Origin: Rhizobium sp. PDO1-076
Lineage (GTDB): Bacteria; Pseudomonadota; Alphaproteobacteria; Rhizobiales; Rhizobiaceae
Assembly (NCBI RefSeq): GCF_000247475.1
Contig: NZ_AHZC01000288.1
Span: 1-40,117 of the forward strand
Reading direction: 5' to 3'
Length of the DNA: 40,117 nt
Position numbers and translations under genes: made by a program. The notes below the pieces were generated by a model. The model had not been told where the DNA came from. It ran no database searches and worked only from the letters and a program-made list of their open reading frames with translations. Of the stretch, positions 25,678 through 35,161 are shown in pieces. Each line of letters starts with the position of its first letter. Position 1 is the first letter of the stretch.

Positions 25678-26568
25678 GACGATGCCGGTCGAAAGAAGCA
25701 CGCCGATCCCGGTGATCAGGGCCGCCGCGATCGTTGCAAGGCCAAGGGGTTCCCCGAGAACAAGCGCACCACCGATTGCGGCCGCCACGGGTGACACCGC
25801 CGTGTAGGCGGCTGCCTGTGTGCTGCCGAGGCTGCGCACGGCCGTGCCATAGAGCAGGGTCGCGACCAGTCCGGAGAGGATGCCCTGTGTCACGATCTGC
25901 AGGCCGGTTTCCGCAAACGGCGCCGAAAACAGGTGGATCTCGACGAAGGGAGTAAACAGGAGGTTGAGGATCGTCGACCAGGCACAGATCAGCGCCGCTC
26001 CCTCGAAGGCCGAAAGCCCGGAGCGGCGGAAAGCGTGGGTGTAGACGGCCCAGAGCGTCGCGCCGACCGGCAGCACGGTGTAGCTGATCCACGACAGCGT
26101 TTCATCGCCGATATTGGCGACCAGCAGCACAAGCCCGCCGGCAAAAATCGCCGCCATGCCGATCTTGCGCATCATGTCGGGTCTTTCGTGCAGCAGCGCC
26201 ATGCCGATCAGGGCCGTGGCAAGCGGCATCAGGCCGGGCAGCAGCACGCCGGCGGCCGACGCCGGGGTCGAGCGCATGCCGAAGGCCACCACCTGGAAAA
26301 ACGGCGCACCGGATCCGAGCACCATCAGCACGAAAGGCAGCTTCGGAACACTCTTCGGCCAGAGTCCGGTCCGCAGCCAGACCGGCGTTAGCAGGGTTGC
26401 GGGGATTCCATAACGAAGCAAGCTGAGATCGAAGGCCGACAGTGAGCCGCCGATACTGTAGCGGGTGGCGATCAGCCACGCCGCCCAGATCAGCACGACA
26501 GATAGCGCGGCCGCGGCCCCGAGGCCGGCCGAGTGTCTTGGTGCTGTCGGATCAGGAATAGGGGTCAT
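25663..26568 (-). CDS. EamA-domain (DMT superfamily) transporter beside Lrp
   Basis: A 301-residue inner-membrane protein with about ten helices. SVVLIWAAWLIATRYSIGG and LLRYGIPATLLTPVWL open the first repeat, STPASAAGVLLPGLMPLATA ends it, and LGSTQAAAYTAVSPVAAAIG with LVLGEPLG is the second-repeat signature. ATG 26568 has GGAAGG about 6 nt upstream; the longer frame to 26619 has no support. It diverges from an Lrp/AsnC gene 125 bp away, so amino-acid-responsive expression is likely. The 3' end overlaps the convergent EamA gene by 15 bp. The two paralogues differ clearly in sequence and are not a recent tandem copy. Confidence 0.9.
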   Translation of the reverse strand: MTPIPDPTAPRHSAGLGAAAALSVVLIWAAWLIATRYSIGGSLSAFDLSLLRYGIPATLLTPVWLRTGLWPKSVPKLPFVLMVLGSGAPFFQVVAFGMRSTPASAAGVLLPGLMPLATALIGMALLHERPDMMRKIGMAAIFAGGLVLLVANIGDETLSWISYTVLPVGATLWAVYTHAFRRSGLSAFEGAALICAWSTILNLLFTPFVEIHLFSAPFAETGLQIVTQGILSGLVATLLYGTAVRSLGSTQAAAYTAVSPVAAAIGGALVLGEPLGLATIAAALITGIGVLLSTGIVSRRL

Positions 26569-26612
26569 TGCGGCCTTCCGGGTAGGTTTGACCCACATTA
26601 TGCAATTCCCGG

Positions 26613-26642
26613 GCGACATTCCTTGCTATTTATGCCTATAAT
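26613..26642 (+). promoter_or_regulatory. Candidate promoter of the Lrp/AsnC gene
   Basis: A perfect -10 hexamer TATAAT lies at 26637-26642, 51 bp before the GTG start. The best -35 is GCGACA (26613-26618, 4 of 6) with an 18-bp spacer. The weak -35 leaves this tentative. Confidence 0.4.
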
Positions 26643-26693
26643 TGTCGTGGTATTGGCAGGATCGAAATCTTTGCCTGATCAAATGGATAGATT

Positions 26694-27170
26694 GTGCCAA
26701 AACTGGATAAATTTGACATCGCCATCCTGAACGCGCTGCAGGACAATGGCCGCGCCACCAATGTAGAGCTTGCCGACAGGGTCGGCTTGTCGCCGTCGCC
26801 CTGCCTGCGCCGGGTTAAAATGCTGGAAGAAGCGGGCGTGATCCGCAGCTACCGCGCCGATATCGATCGCCGCGCAGTCGGGCTGGAACTGACGGTCTTC
26901 GTTTCGTTCAAGGTGACGCATCATACCCGCGACAACGCTCAGGCGTTTCAGCAGGCATTGCAGGATCTGCCGGAAGTCGTCGGTTGCTACATGATCTCGG
27001 GCCATTCCGACTTCCTGGCCGAAGTGGTGGTCGAGAACCTTGCCGCCTATGAGGCGCTGCTCACCGACAAACTACTGGTCCTGCCGCACGTCACCGACAT
27101 CCAGTCCAATTTCGCCATTCGCACTGTCAAGAGCGCCGGGCCGCTGAAGCTGCCGCAGGCATCGGCGTAG
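26694..27170 (+). CDS. Lrp/AsnC family regulator
   Basis: A 158-residue feast/famine regulator. The N-terminal HTH (about 4-60) reads KFDIAILNALQDNGRATNVE then LADRVGLSPSPCLRRVKMLE. The C-terminal ligand-binding RAM domain has PEVVGCYMISGHSDFLAEVV and the typical LPHVTDIQSNFAIRTVK. Length is normal. The start is GTG 26694, since an ATG at 26683 is in another frame; only a weak GGAT lies upstream. It diverges from an EamA transporter gene, the classic arrangement of an Lrp-type activator and the exporter it controls. The effector is probably an amino acid. Confidence 0.94.
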   Translation: MPKLDKFDIAILNALQDNGRATNVELADRVGLSPSPCLRRVKMLEEAGVIRSYRADIDRRAVGLELTVFVSFKVTHHTRDNAQAFQQALQDLPEVVGCYMISGHSDFLAEVVVENLAAYEALLTDKLLVLPHVTDIQSNFAIRTVKSAGPLKLPQASA

Positions 27171-27308
27171 CATCATCACCGACAGTGGCTTGTGTAACAG
27201 ACGATGGGCCGCGCACGGGGGCCATCTGCGGTCGCTACGGCGTCGGCAGCCAAGCAGGCTGTCGCAGCGAACCGCCATGCATGGGACGGCGGCTCGCCTT
27301 GTGCGTCG

Positions 27309-28331
27309 TCAGTCGGCAAAGCCTTCGAGCACGACCTTGCCCCGCATGCGACCGCTTTCGACCTGCGCATGCGCCTCCTTCAAGGTTGCTGCGTTGATTG
27401 GCCCGAGAACGGTGTTGAGGGTCGTCCGCAGGGCGCCACTGTCGACCAGCTGGGCGACATGGTTCAGCAGTTTGTGTTGCTCGATCATGTCCGGCGTCCC
27501 GTAGATCGAGCGGGTAAACATCAATTCCCAAATCAGCGATACGGCCTTCGACTTGAAGGCCATGATGTCAAAAGCTTGATCGAAGTCGTCGATCAGGACC
27601 AGGCGACCCTGCGGAGCGATGATCTCGGCTAGGTCAAGCCGGTGCTGGACGCTGTGCGTGATGGAAAAGATGAAGCCGGGAGCGCCGATGCCCAGTGCTG
27701 CATATTCCGCCGCCAGTGGCTTGCTATGATCGATCACATGGTCGGCCCCGAGCGACCTGGCCCAATCGGCCGTTTCCGGGCGCGATGCCGTGGCGACGAC
27801 GGTCAGGTCCGTCAGTTGCTTGGCGAGCTGGATCGCGATCGAGCCGACCCCGCCGGCGCCGCCGGTGATCAGCAACACCCTGGCAGCACCCGGCACCGGC
27901 TGATCGACCCGCAACCTGTCGAACAGAGCCTCATAAGCCGTAATCGCCGTCAGCGGCAATGCGGCCGCCTCGGCAAAGCTCAGGCTCTGCGGCTTCATCC
28001 CGACAATCCGCTCGTCGACCAGATGATATTCCGCGTTGGTTCCGGGGCGACCGATGGCGCCGGCATAATAGACGGCGTCGCCGGGCTGGAAGAGCGTGAC
28101 ATCGGGTCCGACGGCGGTCACCACGCCGGCTGCATCATAGCCGAGGATCCGCGGCTGGCCGTCCGGCGGCTGATGGCTGCGGCGGACCTTGGTGTCGACC
28201 GGGTTGACCGAAATGGCCTTGACGGCAACCAAGAGGTCGTGACCGTGGGCCTCGGGCATGGGCAGGTCTAGATCGATCAGGGCAGTCTCGGATGTAATGG
28301 GCTGCGGAGCGTAAAAACCGATGGCGCGCAT
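27309..28331 (-). CDS. Zinc-type alcohol dehydrogenase family / quinone reductase-like protein
   Basis: A 340-residue medium-chain dehydrogenase/reductase. The GroES-like N domain has SVNPVDTKVR and ILGYDAAGVVTAVG, and the Rossmann part LLITGGAGGVGSIAIQLAKQ. ALPLTAITAYEALFDRL and the C-terminal GRMRGKVVLE are typical of the zinc-binding alcohol dehydrogenase branch that lacks catalytic zinc and reduces quinones or enals. I see no structural-zinc Cys cluster. ATG 28331 has AGGAGA-like sequence just upstream. The gene diverges from an HxlR regulator and shares its palindromic operator region, so response to quinone or electrophile stress is a reasonable inference. Confidence 0.9.
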   Translation of the reverse strand: MRAIGFYAPQPITSETALIDLDLPMPEAHGHDLLVAVKAISVNPVDTKVRRSHQPPDGQPRILGYDAAGVVTAVGPDVTLFQPGDAVYYAGAIGRPGTNAEYHLVDERIVGMKPQSLSFAEAAALPLTAITAYEALFDRLRVDQPVPGAARVLLITGGAGGVGSIAIQLAKQLTDLTVVATASRPETADWARSLGADHVIDHSKPLAAEYAALGIGAPGFIFSITHSVQHRLDLAEIIAPQGRLVLIDDFDQAFDIMAFKSKAVSLIWELMFTRSIYGTPDMIEQHKLLNHVAQLVDSGALRTTLNTVLGPINAATLKEAHAQVESGRMRGKVVLEGFAD

Positions 28332-28401
28332 GGAAGTCTCCTGTCAAATTTGCACAGCGCCGTTTAACGACGTAGGATTGATCAGCGCAAGAATGCACAA
28401 A

Positions 28402-28419
28402 TTGTGTCTATAGGCACAA
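28402..28419. promoter_or_regulatory. Near-perfect 18-bp palindrome, HxlR operator candidate
   Basis: TTGTGTCTATAGGCACAA pairs at 8 of 9 positions around its CTATAG core. It overlaps a second 11-bp palindrome, CACAA-A-TTGTG (28396-28406). Both lie in the divergent gap between the dehydrogenase and HxlR genes, 33 bp before the HxlR start. HxlR dimers bind such palindromes. Confidence 0.6.
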
Positions 28420-28452
28420 AATATGGCCTTACTACCCAAAAGGATACCGTCA

Positions 28453-28854
28453 ATGTCAAAGCCTCGGGCCAAGATGATCAACCACTTCCCAGGTTGTCCG
28501 GTGGAGACGACGCTCGGCTTTATTGACGGGAAATGGAAAGGTGTCATCCTCTACCACCTGCTGATCGCCGGCAGCAGCCTGCGTTTCAGCGAGTTGCGCC
28601 GCAGACTGCCAGCCGTGACCCAAAGAATGCTGACCAAGCAGTTGCGGGAACTCGAGGAGCAGGGATTGGTGACGCGCACGGTATTTCCCGTCGTTCCGCC
28701 GCGGGTCGATTATGGGTTGACCCCGCTTGGTCACAGCATGCGTCCGGTGATCCAGGCGCTTGAGCAGTGGGGAAGCCGCCACGTTGTCTGCGAGAAAGGT
28801 ACGCAGCGCGTGATCCATCCGGATGACGTCGAGCAGGCCGCGTCAGCGGCGTGA
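28453..28854 (+). CDS. HxlR family regulator with conserved N-terminal cysteine
   Basis: A 133-residue winged-helix regulator. The conserved start is GCPVETTLGFIDGKWKGVIL (14-33) with Cys15, followed by FSELRRRLPAVTQRMLTKQL and the wing VPPRVDYGLTPLGHSM. In YodB and QorR a Cys in this place senses quinones or disulfide stress; conservation suggests the same here. ATG 28453 has AGGA with an 8-nt spacer and gives the family start; ATG 28423 would add ten residues. It diverges from a quinone-reductase-like gene, the same pairing as known QorR-type systems, and overlaps the convergent MFS gene by 12 bp. Confidence 0.92.
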   Translation: MSKPRAKMINHFPGCPVETTLGFIDGKWKGVILYHLLIAGSSLRFSELRRRLPAVTQRMLTKQLRELEEQGLVTRTVFPVVPPRVDYGLTPLGHSMRPVIQALEQWGSRHVVCEKGTQRVIHPDDVEQAASAA

Positions 28855-30069
28855 CGTCCGCTTTTCCAGTGCGACCGAAATCAGGAAGACCACAAGGCCG
28901 AGTGCTGACAGCACCGATCCGACGAAGCCGGTTGCGCCGTACCCATAGCCGGCTGCTATGACCATGCCGCCGAGCCAGGCGCCGAGCGCATTGGCGATGT
29001 TGAAGGCCGAATGGTTGGAGGCGGCGGCCAGCGTCTGGGCATCTGCCGCCACATCCATCAGACGGGTCTGCACGGCCGGACAGGCGGCAAAGCCGCAACC
29101 GGTGAGGAAGACGCAGACGCAAAGCATGATCGGGTTATGGGCCGTCAGCGAGAAGATCGCCATCAGCACGACGTTGAAGGCGAGCACGCCACCGATCGTG
29201 CCGTTGAGGGAATAGTCGGCCATGCGCGAACCCACGACATTGCCGACATTCATGCCGATGCCGAACAGCGCCAGCACGACGGCGACCATGGTCGTCGGCA
29301 GTCCGGCGGTGTCGGTGGTCGTCTTTGCGATATAGCTGAAGATTGAGAACATGCCGCCGAAGCCGATCGCCGCCACGGCAAGCGAAAGCCAGACCTGCAG
29401 GCGCCCGAAAGCGCTGAGCTCGCGGCGGATGCTGGCACCTTCGGCCACTTCGTCCTTCGGCAGATAGATCGCAATCAATGCAACCGTCAGTCCGCCAATT
29501 GCGGCCACCATGAAGAACGCAGCCCGCCAGCTCATCAACTGGCCAAGGAAGGTCGCGATCGGCGTGCCGATCAGCGTGGCAATGGTCAGGCCGAGCATCA
29601 CGCGGCCGACCGCGCGAACCCGCCTGTGTGGCGGAGCCATCGAGGCGGCCACCAGGGCCGCGACACCGAAATAGGCGCCATGCGGCAGGCCGGTGATGAA
29701 GCGCAATGCGGTGAAGGAGAGGAAGCCGGGTGCCATGGCGCTGGCGAAATTGCCGATGGCAAACAGGCCCATCAGCAGCAGAAGCAGGGTCTTGCGCGGC
29801 AGCTTGGCCGCAAGCGCTGCGATGATCGGTGCGCCGATGACCACGCCGAGTGCATAGGCACTGATGACATTGCCGGCATCCGGCACGCTGACCTGATAGG
29901 TGGTGGCGACCTCAGGCAGGAGGCCCATGATGACGAATTCGCCGGTGCCGATGCCGAAGCCGCCGGCAGCCAGTGCAATTTCGATCAGCAGGATGGTGGC
30001 GGGCGATAGCTGGGCCGGATCGATCCGGCGGTCGACGAGGGAACGGTCGGCAGTCGTGCAGTCGGTCAT
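28843..30069 (-). CDS. MFS transporter, DHA1 family (AraJ/YdhP-like)
   Basis: A 408-residue major facilitator with about 12 helices. Helix-1 region GGFGIGTGEFVIMGLLPEVA, then DAGNVISAYALGVVIGAPII and the loop 2-3 motif AKLPRK; helix 5 has the drug-antiporter pattern VMLGLTIATLIGTPIATFLG. ALRFITGLPHGAYFGVAA is highly typical of this branch, whose members export sugars, arabinose-like compounds or drugs. ATG 30069 is chosen; TTG 30072 would add one residue. The ribosome binding site is weak. It overlaps the end of the HxlR gene (12 bp), but the two are convergent and not obviously co-regulated. Confidence 0.9.
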   Translation of the reverse strand: MTDCTTADRSLVDRRIDPAQLSPATILLIEIALAAGGFGIGTGEFVIMGLLPEVATTYQVSVPDAGNVISAYALGVVIGAPIIAALAAKLPRKTLLLLLMGLFAIGNFASAMAPGFLSFTALRFITGLPHGAYFGVAALVAASMAPPHRRVRAVGRVMLGLTIATLIGTPIATFLGQLMSWRAAFFMVAAIGGLTVALIAIYLPKDEVAEGASIRRELSAFGRLQVWLSLAVAAIGFGGMFSIFSYIAKTTTDTAGLPTTMVAVVLALFGIGMNVGNVVGSRMADYSLNGTIGGVLAFNVVLMAIFSLTAHNPIMLCVCVFLTGCGFAACPAVQTRLMDVAADAQTLAAASNHSAFNIANALGAWLGGMVIAAGYGYGATGFVGSVLSALGLVVFLISVALEKRTSRR

Positions 30070-30325
30070 CAAAACACCACGGGCGCCGGCTGGGAGCGAC
30101 GGCGCGTAGAGCTTCAGCAGAAGCAGGGAATGGAAGGCAGTCCTTGATGGACCGAAGCAAAGGCAGAATTGTTATTTATCATATCATTGTGCGCTGCGGC
30201 AAAGGCTTTTGTCCACGCCCTTGAATTTTAGCGCTTCGGACGCGATCTGTTGCGATAAGGAAACAATTGACGACATGGCGCGTTGTCGAAGGCTGCGGCG
30301 CATGTTTGCACTGCGAAAGGACGAT

Positions 30326-31231
30326 ATGAAGATCACGGCTGTACTCAATCGCGACGGTGGTACCTTCAGGACCACTGACATGCAGGCCTATTGCGCCAGC
30401 GCCGTCAAGGCGTTTGCAGCCAAGGGGCATGACCTCGATTGTGTCGTGGTCGGCGGCGACGAGGTCGTCTCGGCGCTTGAAAAGGCCAGCGCTTCCGGTG
30501 CCGATGCGCTGGTGGCCGGCGGCGGCGACGGCACGATTTCTGCAGCTGCCGGCATTGCCTGGAAGACGGGCCTGCCGCTCGGCGTGGTTCCGGCCGGCAC
30601 GATGAACCTGTTTGCCCGCTCATTGAAACTGCCGCTCGACATCTGGAAAGTGCTCGATACGCTGGCAGATGTGCAGATCCAGTCGGTCGACATCGCAACG
30701 GCCAACGGCCGTCCCTATGTGCACCAGTTTTCCGCAGGCCTTCACGCGCGCATGGTGCGCATGCGCAATTCGATGAATTTTGCCTCGAAGCTCGGCAAGA
30801 TGCGCGCCAGCACCAATGCCGCCTTCGGCGTGATGCTCGACCCGCCGCGTTTCGAGGTCATCTTCGATATCGACGGTGACGGCCGCAGCGACGAACGGCC
30901 GGTCTCTGCCATTTCGGTGTCCAACAATCCGCTCGGCAACAATGCGCTGTTTTTTGCCGATGACCTGACCACGGGCAAGCTCGGCGTCTATCTCGCCGAT
31001 CCGCTCGAACCGACGGGTGTGTTCTCGCTGGCCTTCGATATCATGCGCGGCAGGTTCACCGACAATCAGGCGGTGACGGCATCGACAGCCAAGGTTCTGC
31101 GGCTGCATTTCCCCAAACACCGCCAGGGGGCTGCCTGTGTTCTCGACGGCGAATTGCTGCGCATGCCGCGCGATGTCGAGATCAAGATCCATGCCGGCGA
31201 ATTGAAGGTGCTGGTGCCTGCGACGGCGTGA
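30326..31231 (+). CDS. Diacylglycerol kinase family protein
   Basis: A 301-residue soluble lipid kinase-like protein. The nucleotide motif is GGGDGT in LVAGGGDGTISAAAGIA, followed by PLGVVPAGTMNLFARSLKLP, the DAGK catalytic-domain pair. The second domain has ISVSNNPLGNNALFFADDL and a C-terminal DGELLRMP, as in bacterial YegS/DgkB-like proteins that phosphorylate diacylglycerol or related lipids. ATG 30326 has AAAGGA close upstream; the frame is open to 30209, but those residues are unlike the family. The gene stands alone, divergent from the MFS gene and followed by a palindromic repeat region. The lipid substrate is not deducible. Confidence 0.88.
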   Translation: MKITAVLNRDGGTFRTTDMQAYCASAVKAFAAKGHDLDCVVVGGDEVVSALEKASASGADALVAGGGDGTISAAAGIAWKTGLPLGVVPAGTMNLFARSLKLPLDIWKVLDTLADVQIQSVDIATANGRPYVHQFSAGLHARMVRMRNSMNFASKLGKMRASTNAAFGVMLDPPRFEVIFDIDGDGRSDERPVSAISVSNNPLGNNALFFADDLTTGKLGVYLADPLEPTGVFSLAFDIMRGRFTDNQAVTASTAKVLRLHFPKHRQGAACVLDGELLRMPRDVEIKIHAGELKVLVPATA

Positions 31232-31261
31232 GGGGAAGTTATCGTTTGCCTATCCGATACC

Positions 31262-31450
31262 ACCCTCTGCCCTGCCGGGCATCTCCCCCTCAAGGGGGGA
31301 GATCGGATGGAGCCACCTCTTGCGCCAAAGCGGACCAAAAAATCCGGTCTTCAGCCTATCGGTAGAATGATGGGCTTCTGCGCGTCGGGCAATCTCCCCC
31401 CATGAGGGGGAGATGTCGGCGTAGCCCAGAGAGGCGCACACTCTGGGCAG
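31262..31450. repeat. RIME-like intergenic palindromic repeats, two copies
   Basis: Two similar units are found. Unit one holds ATCTCCCCC (31281-31289) paired with GGGGGAGAT (31295-31303); unit two holds the same arms at 31392-31400 and 31406-31414, each with a 5-nt loop. Both are preceded by TCTGC-(N)-CGGGC. The format matches the intergenic mosaic elements of rhizobia, recognised here from memory of that family. They lie between the convergent lipid kinase and Opp genes, where they can act as terminators. Confidence 0.75.
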
Positions 31451-31458
31451 GCAGTTTA

Positions 31459-33060
<1,602 letters not shown>

Positions 33061-33062
33061 GC

Positions 33063-34187
33063 TTATCGGTCCTTCGGATCAAGCGCATCGCGCAGGCCGT
33101 CACCCACAAAATTCAGGGCAAACAGCGTGATAACGAAGAAGATCGCCGGGAAGATCAACAGCCACGGTGCGCTCTGCATGTTCTTCGTGCCTTCCGAGAT
33201 CAGCGTGCCCCAGCTGGCAAGCGGCGCCTGGACGCCGAGGCCGAGGAAGGACAGGAAGCTTTCGGTCAGGATCACCTGCGGCACCACGACGGTGACAAAG
33301 ACGATGACCGGGCCGACCGTGTTCGGAATGATGTGGCGACGGATGATCTGCCAGTCGGTGAGGCCGAGGGCCTGGGCTGCGCCGACGAATTCGCGGCGTT
33401 TCAGGGACAGCGTCTGGCCGCGCACGATACGGGCCATTTCCAGCCATTGCACGGCACCGATGACGGCAAAGATCAGCACGATCGACCGGCCGAAGAACAC
33501 GACAAGCACGACGACGAGGAAGACGAAGGGCAGCGAATAGATGATCTCGACGAAGCGCATCATCACGTTGTCGACCCGCCCGCCGATATAGCCCGACGTC
33601 GCGCCATAGACGACACCGATGCCGAGCGACACGAGTGACGCAGCCAAGCCGACGGCAATCGAGATCTGCCCGCCGAGCATGACGCGGACCAGAAGGTCGC
33701 GGCCATTGCTGTCGGTGCCGAAGAGGAAATACTGTTGATTGACCGAGCCGGTCAGGGTCATCGACAGCTGGTCCGGTGATGTTTCGGCGACGGTGGTGTT
33801 CTTGAACTCGTTGACGCGGTCGAAGTAGCGCACGGAGCGCGGATCGATCGGCCGGGTCGACGTCACCTTGGCGGTGAACACGCCGTTTTCGATCTCGTAG
33901 CTTTCGAGCGTCAGGCGCGCACGCTTGGCAGTGCTTTCGGCGACTTCGGCCAGCGTCTGCGGATCCGGACGTGGGGTCAGACTCGGCGGGATCGAGACAT
34001 AGGACGGGAAGACCTCGTCATAGGTATGTGGCGAGACGAGCGGACCGGCAAAGGAGAAGATGCAGATCAGCAGCAAAGCGAAGCAGCCGGCCATGGCCGC
34101 CTTGTTGCGCCGGAAGCGCATCATCGCAAGCTGGCCCAGGCTGCGGCCCTCGACGGTGGGGGCAAGTGTTGTGGTTGTATCAGTCAT
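33063..34187 (-). CDS. oppC: Peptide ABC transporter permease (OppC type)
   Basis: A 374-residue permease. An N-terminal OppC segment with helix 1 (about 32-50) is followed by a long periplasmic insert (about 55-165), longer than in the shortest OppC proteins. After FGTDSNGRDLL come five more helices, and the EAA-type coupling segment is FVGAAQALGLTDWQIIRRHI. The end SWGTLISEGT and DGLRDALDPK is diagnostic. ATG 34187 has GAGG about 8 nt upstream and overlaps the preceding permease gene by 8 nt. The fused ATPase gene follows after 2 nt. It pairs with the OppB permease in the membrane. Confidence 0.93.
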   Translation of the reverse strand: MTDTTTTLAPTVEGRSLGQLAMMRFRRNKAAMAGCFALLLICIFSFAGPLVSPHTYDEVFPSYVSIPPSLTPRPDPQTLAEVAESTAKRARLTLESYEIENGVFTAKVTSTRPIDPRSVRYFDRVNEFKNTTVAETSPDQLSMTLTGSVNQQYFLFGTDSNGRDLLVRVMLGGQISIAVGLAASLVSLGIGVVYGATSGYIGGRVDNVMMRFVEIIYSLPFVFLVVVLVVFFGRSIVLIFAVIGAVQWLEMARIVRGQTLSLKRREFVGAAQALGLTDWQIIRRHIIPNTVGPVIVFVTVVVPQVILTESFLSFLGLGVQAPLASWGTLISEGTKNMQSAPWLLIFPAIFFVITLFALNFVGDGLRDALDPKDR

Positions 34188-35103
34188 GGCGGACCCTCGG
34201 ATCGAGCAGGCCATAGGCGATGTCGACCAGCAGGTTGAAGACGATCACGAACACGGCGACGAGAATGACGGTGCCCATGACCAGAGGATAGTCGCGGTTG
34301 AGCGCGCCGAGCACGAAGTAGCGGCCGACACCGGGAATGGTGAAGATGCTCTCGACCACGGCAGAACCGGTGAGCAGGGCGGCAGCACATGGCGCAAGGT
34401 AGGATACGACCGGCAACATGGCACCACGCAGCGCATGGGTGATGACCACGACGCGCGACGGCAGGCCATAGGCACGCGCGGTGCGGATATGGTCCGTGTG
34501 CAGGGCCTCGATCATCGAACCGCGGGTGAGGCGGGCAAAGACCGCCAGCTGCGGCAAGGCCAGTGCGGTCATCGGCAGGATCAGGTTGCGGGCCGAGCCG
34601 TCACCCCAGCCACCGGCCGGCAGCCACGACAGCATCACGGCAAAGATCAGCGTCAACACAGGACCGACGACAAAATTGGGCACTGTGACGCCGACGGTGG
34701 CAAAGGCCATCAGGCCGAAATCCAGCGCGCTGTTCTGGCGAAGGGCCGCGATGGTGCCGAGCGTTACGCCGCCTATCAGGGCGATCAGGATCGCATAGAG
34801 ACCAAGCTCGACCGAGTAGGGCAGGGCCTTGCCGATCAGTTCGGAAACCGTGTTGTCCTTGTAGATGAAGCTTGGACCGAAATCGCCGGTCACGGCATTG
34901 CCGAGATAATTGACGTATTGGCGCCACAGCGGCTGGTCGAGCTTGTAGGTGGCCATGATGTTGGCCATCGTTTGCGGCGGAAGCGGACGCTCGAGATTGA
35001 ACGGACCACCGGGCGCGAAACGCATCAGGAAGAACGAGATCGTCACGACGACGAACACCGTGGGCACGGCGCTCAGAAGTCGGCGCAGGACAAATGAGAT
35101 CAT
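34180..35103 (-). CDS. oppB: Peptide ABC transporter permease (OppB type)
   Basis: A 307-residue permease with six helices. The start ISFVLRRLLSAVPTVFVVVT and RFAPGGPF is the standard OppB N terminus, so ATG 35103 is right although no ribosome binding site is visible. The coupling segment is HIRTARAYGLPSRVVVITHA and the end VDIAYGLLDPRVRHD. It overlaps oppC by 8 nt, so the two are translationally coupled. Upstream, a stem-loop with a T-run ends only a few nt before the start codon, likely lowering expression relative to the binding protein. Confidence 0.93.
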   Translation of the reverse strand: MISFVLRRLLSAVPTVFVVVTISFFLMRFAPGGPFNLERPLPPQTMANIMATYKLDQPLWRQYVNYLGNAVTGDFGPSFIYKDNTVSELIGKALPYSVELGLYAILIALIGGVTLGTIAALRQNSALDFGLMAFATVGVTVPNFVVGPVLTLIFAVMLSWLPAGGWGDGSARNLILPMTALALPQLAVFARLTRGSMIEALHTDHIRTARAYGLPSRVVVITHALRGAMLPVVSYLAPCAAALLTGSAVVESIFTIPGVGRYFVLGALNRDYPLVMGTVILVAVFVIVFNLLVDIAYGLLDPRVRHD

Positions 35104-35108
35104 GGTGA

Positions 35109-35149
35109 AAAAGATGACGCGCGACAGCCATCATGCTGCCGCGCGCCAT
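35109..35149 (-). terminator. Stem-loop between oppA and oppB
   Basis: On the minus strand, a 15-bp stem (35149-35135 with 35128-35114, two G-U pairs) with a 6-nt loop is followed by CTTTTTC. It lies between the oppA stop and the oppB start. It probably works as a leaky terminator or mRNA-stabilising hairpin, giving more binding protein than permease. Confidence 0.7.
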
Positions 35150-35161
35150 TCCCTATGTTTG

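Noticed and set aside
27171..27308. Possible small genes between the Lrp and dehydrogenase genes.
   Set aside because: The frames there are short or overlap known genes, without ribosome binding sites; the region just separates convergent genes.
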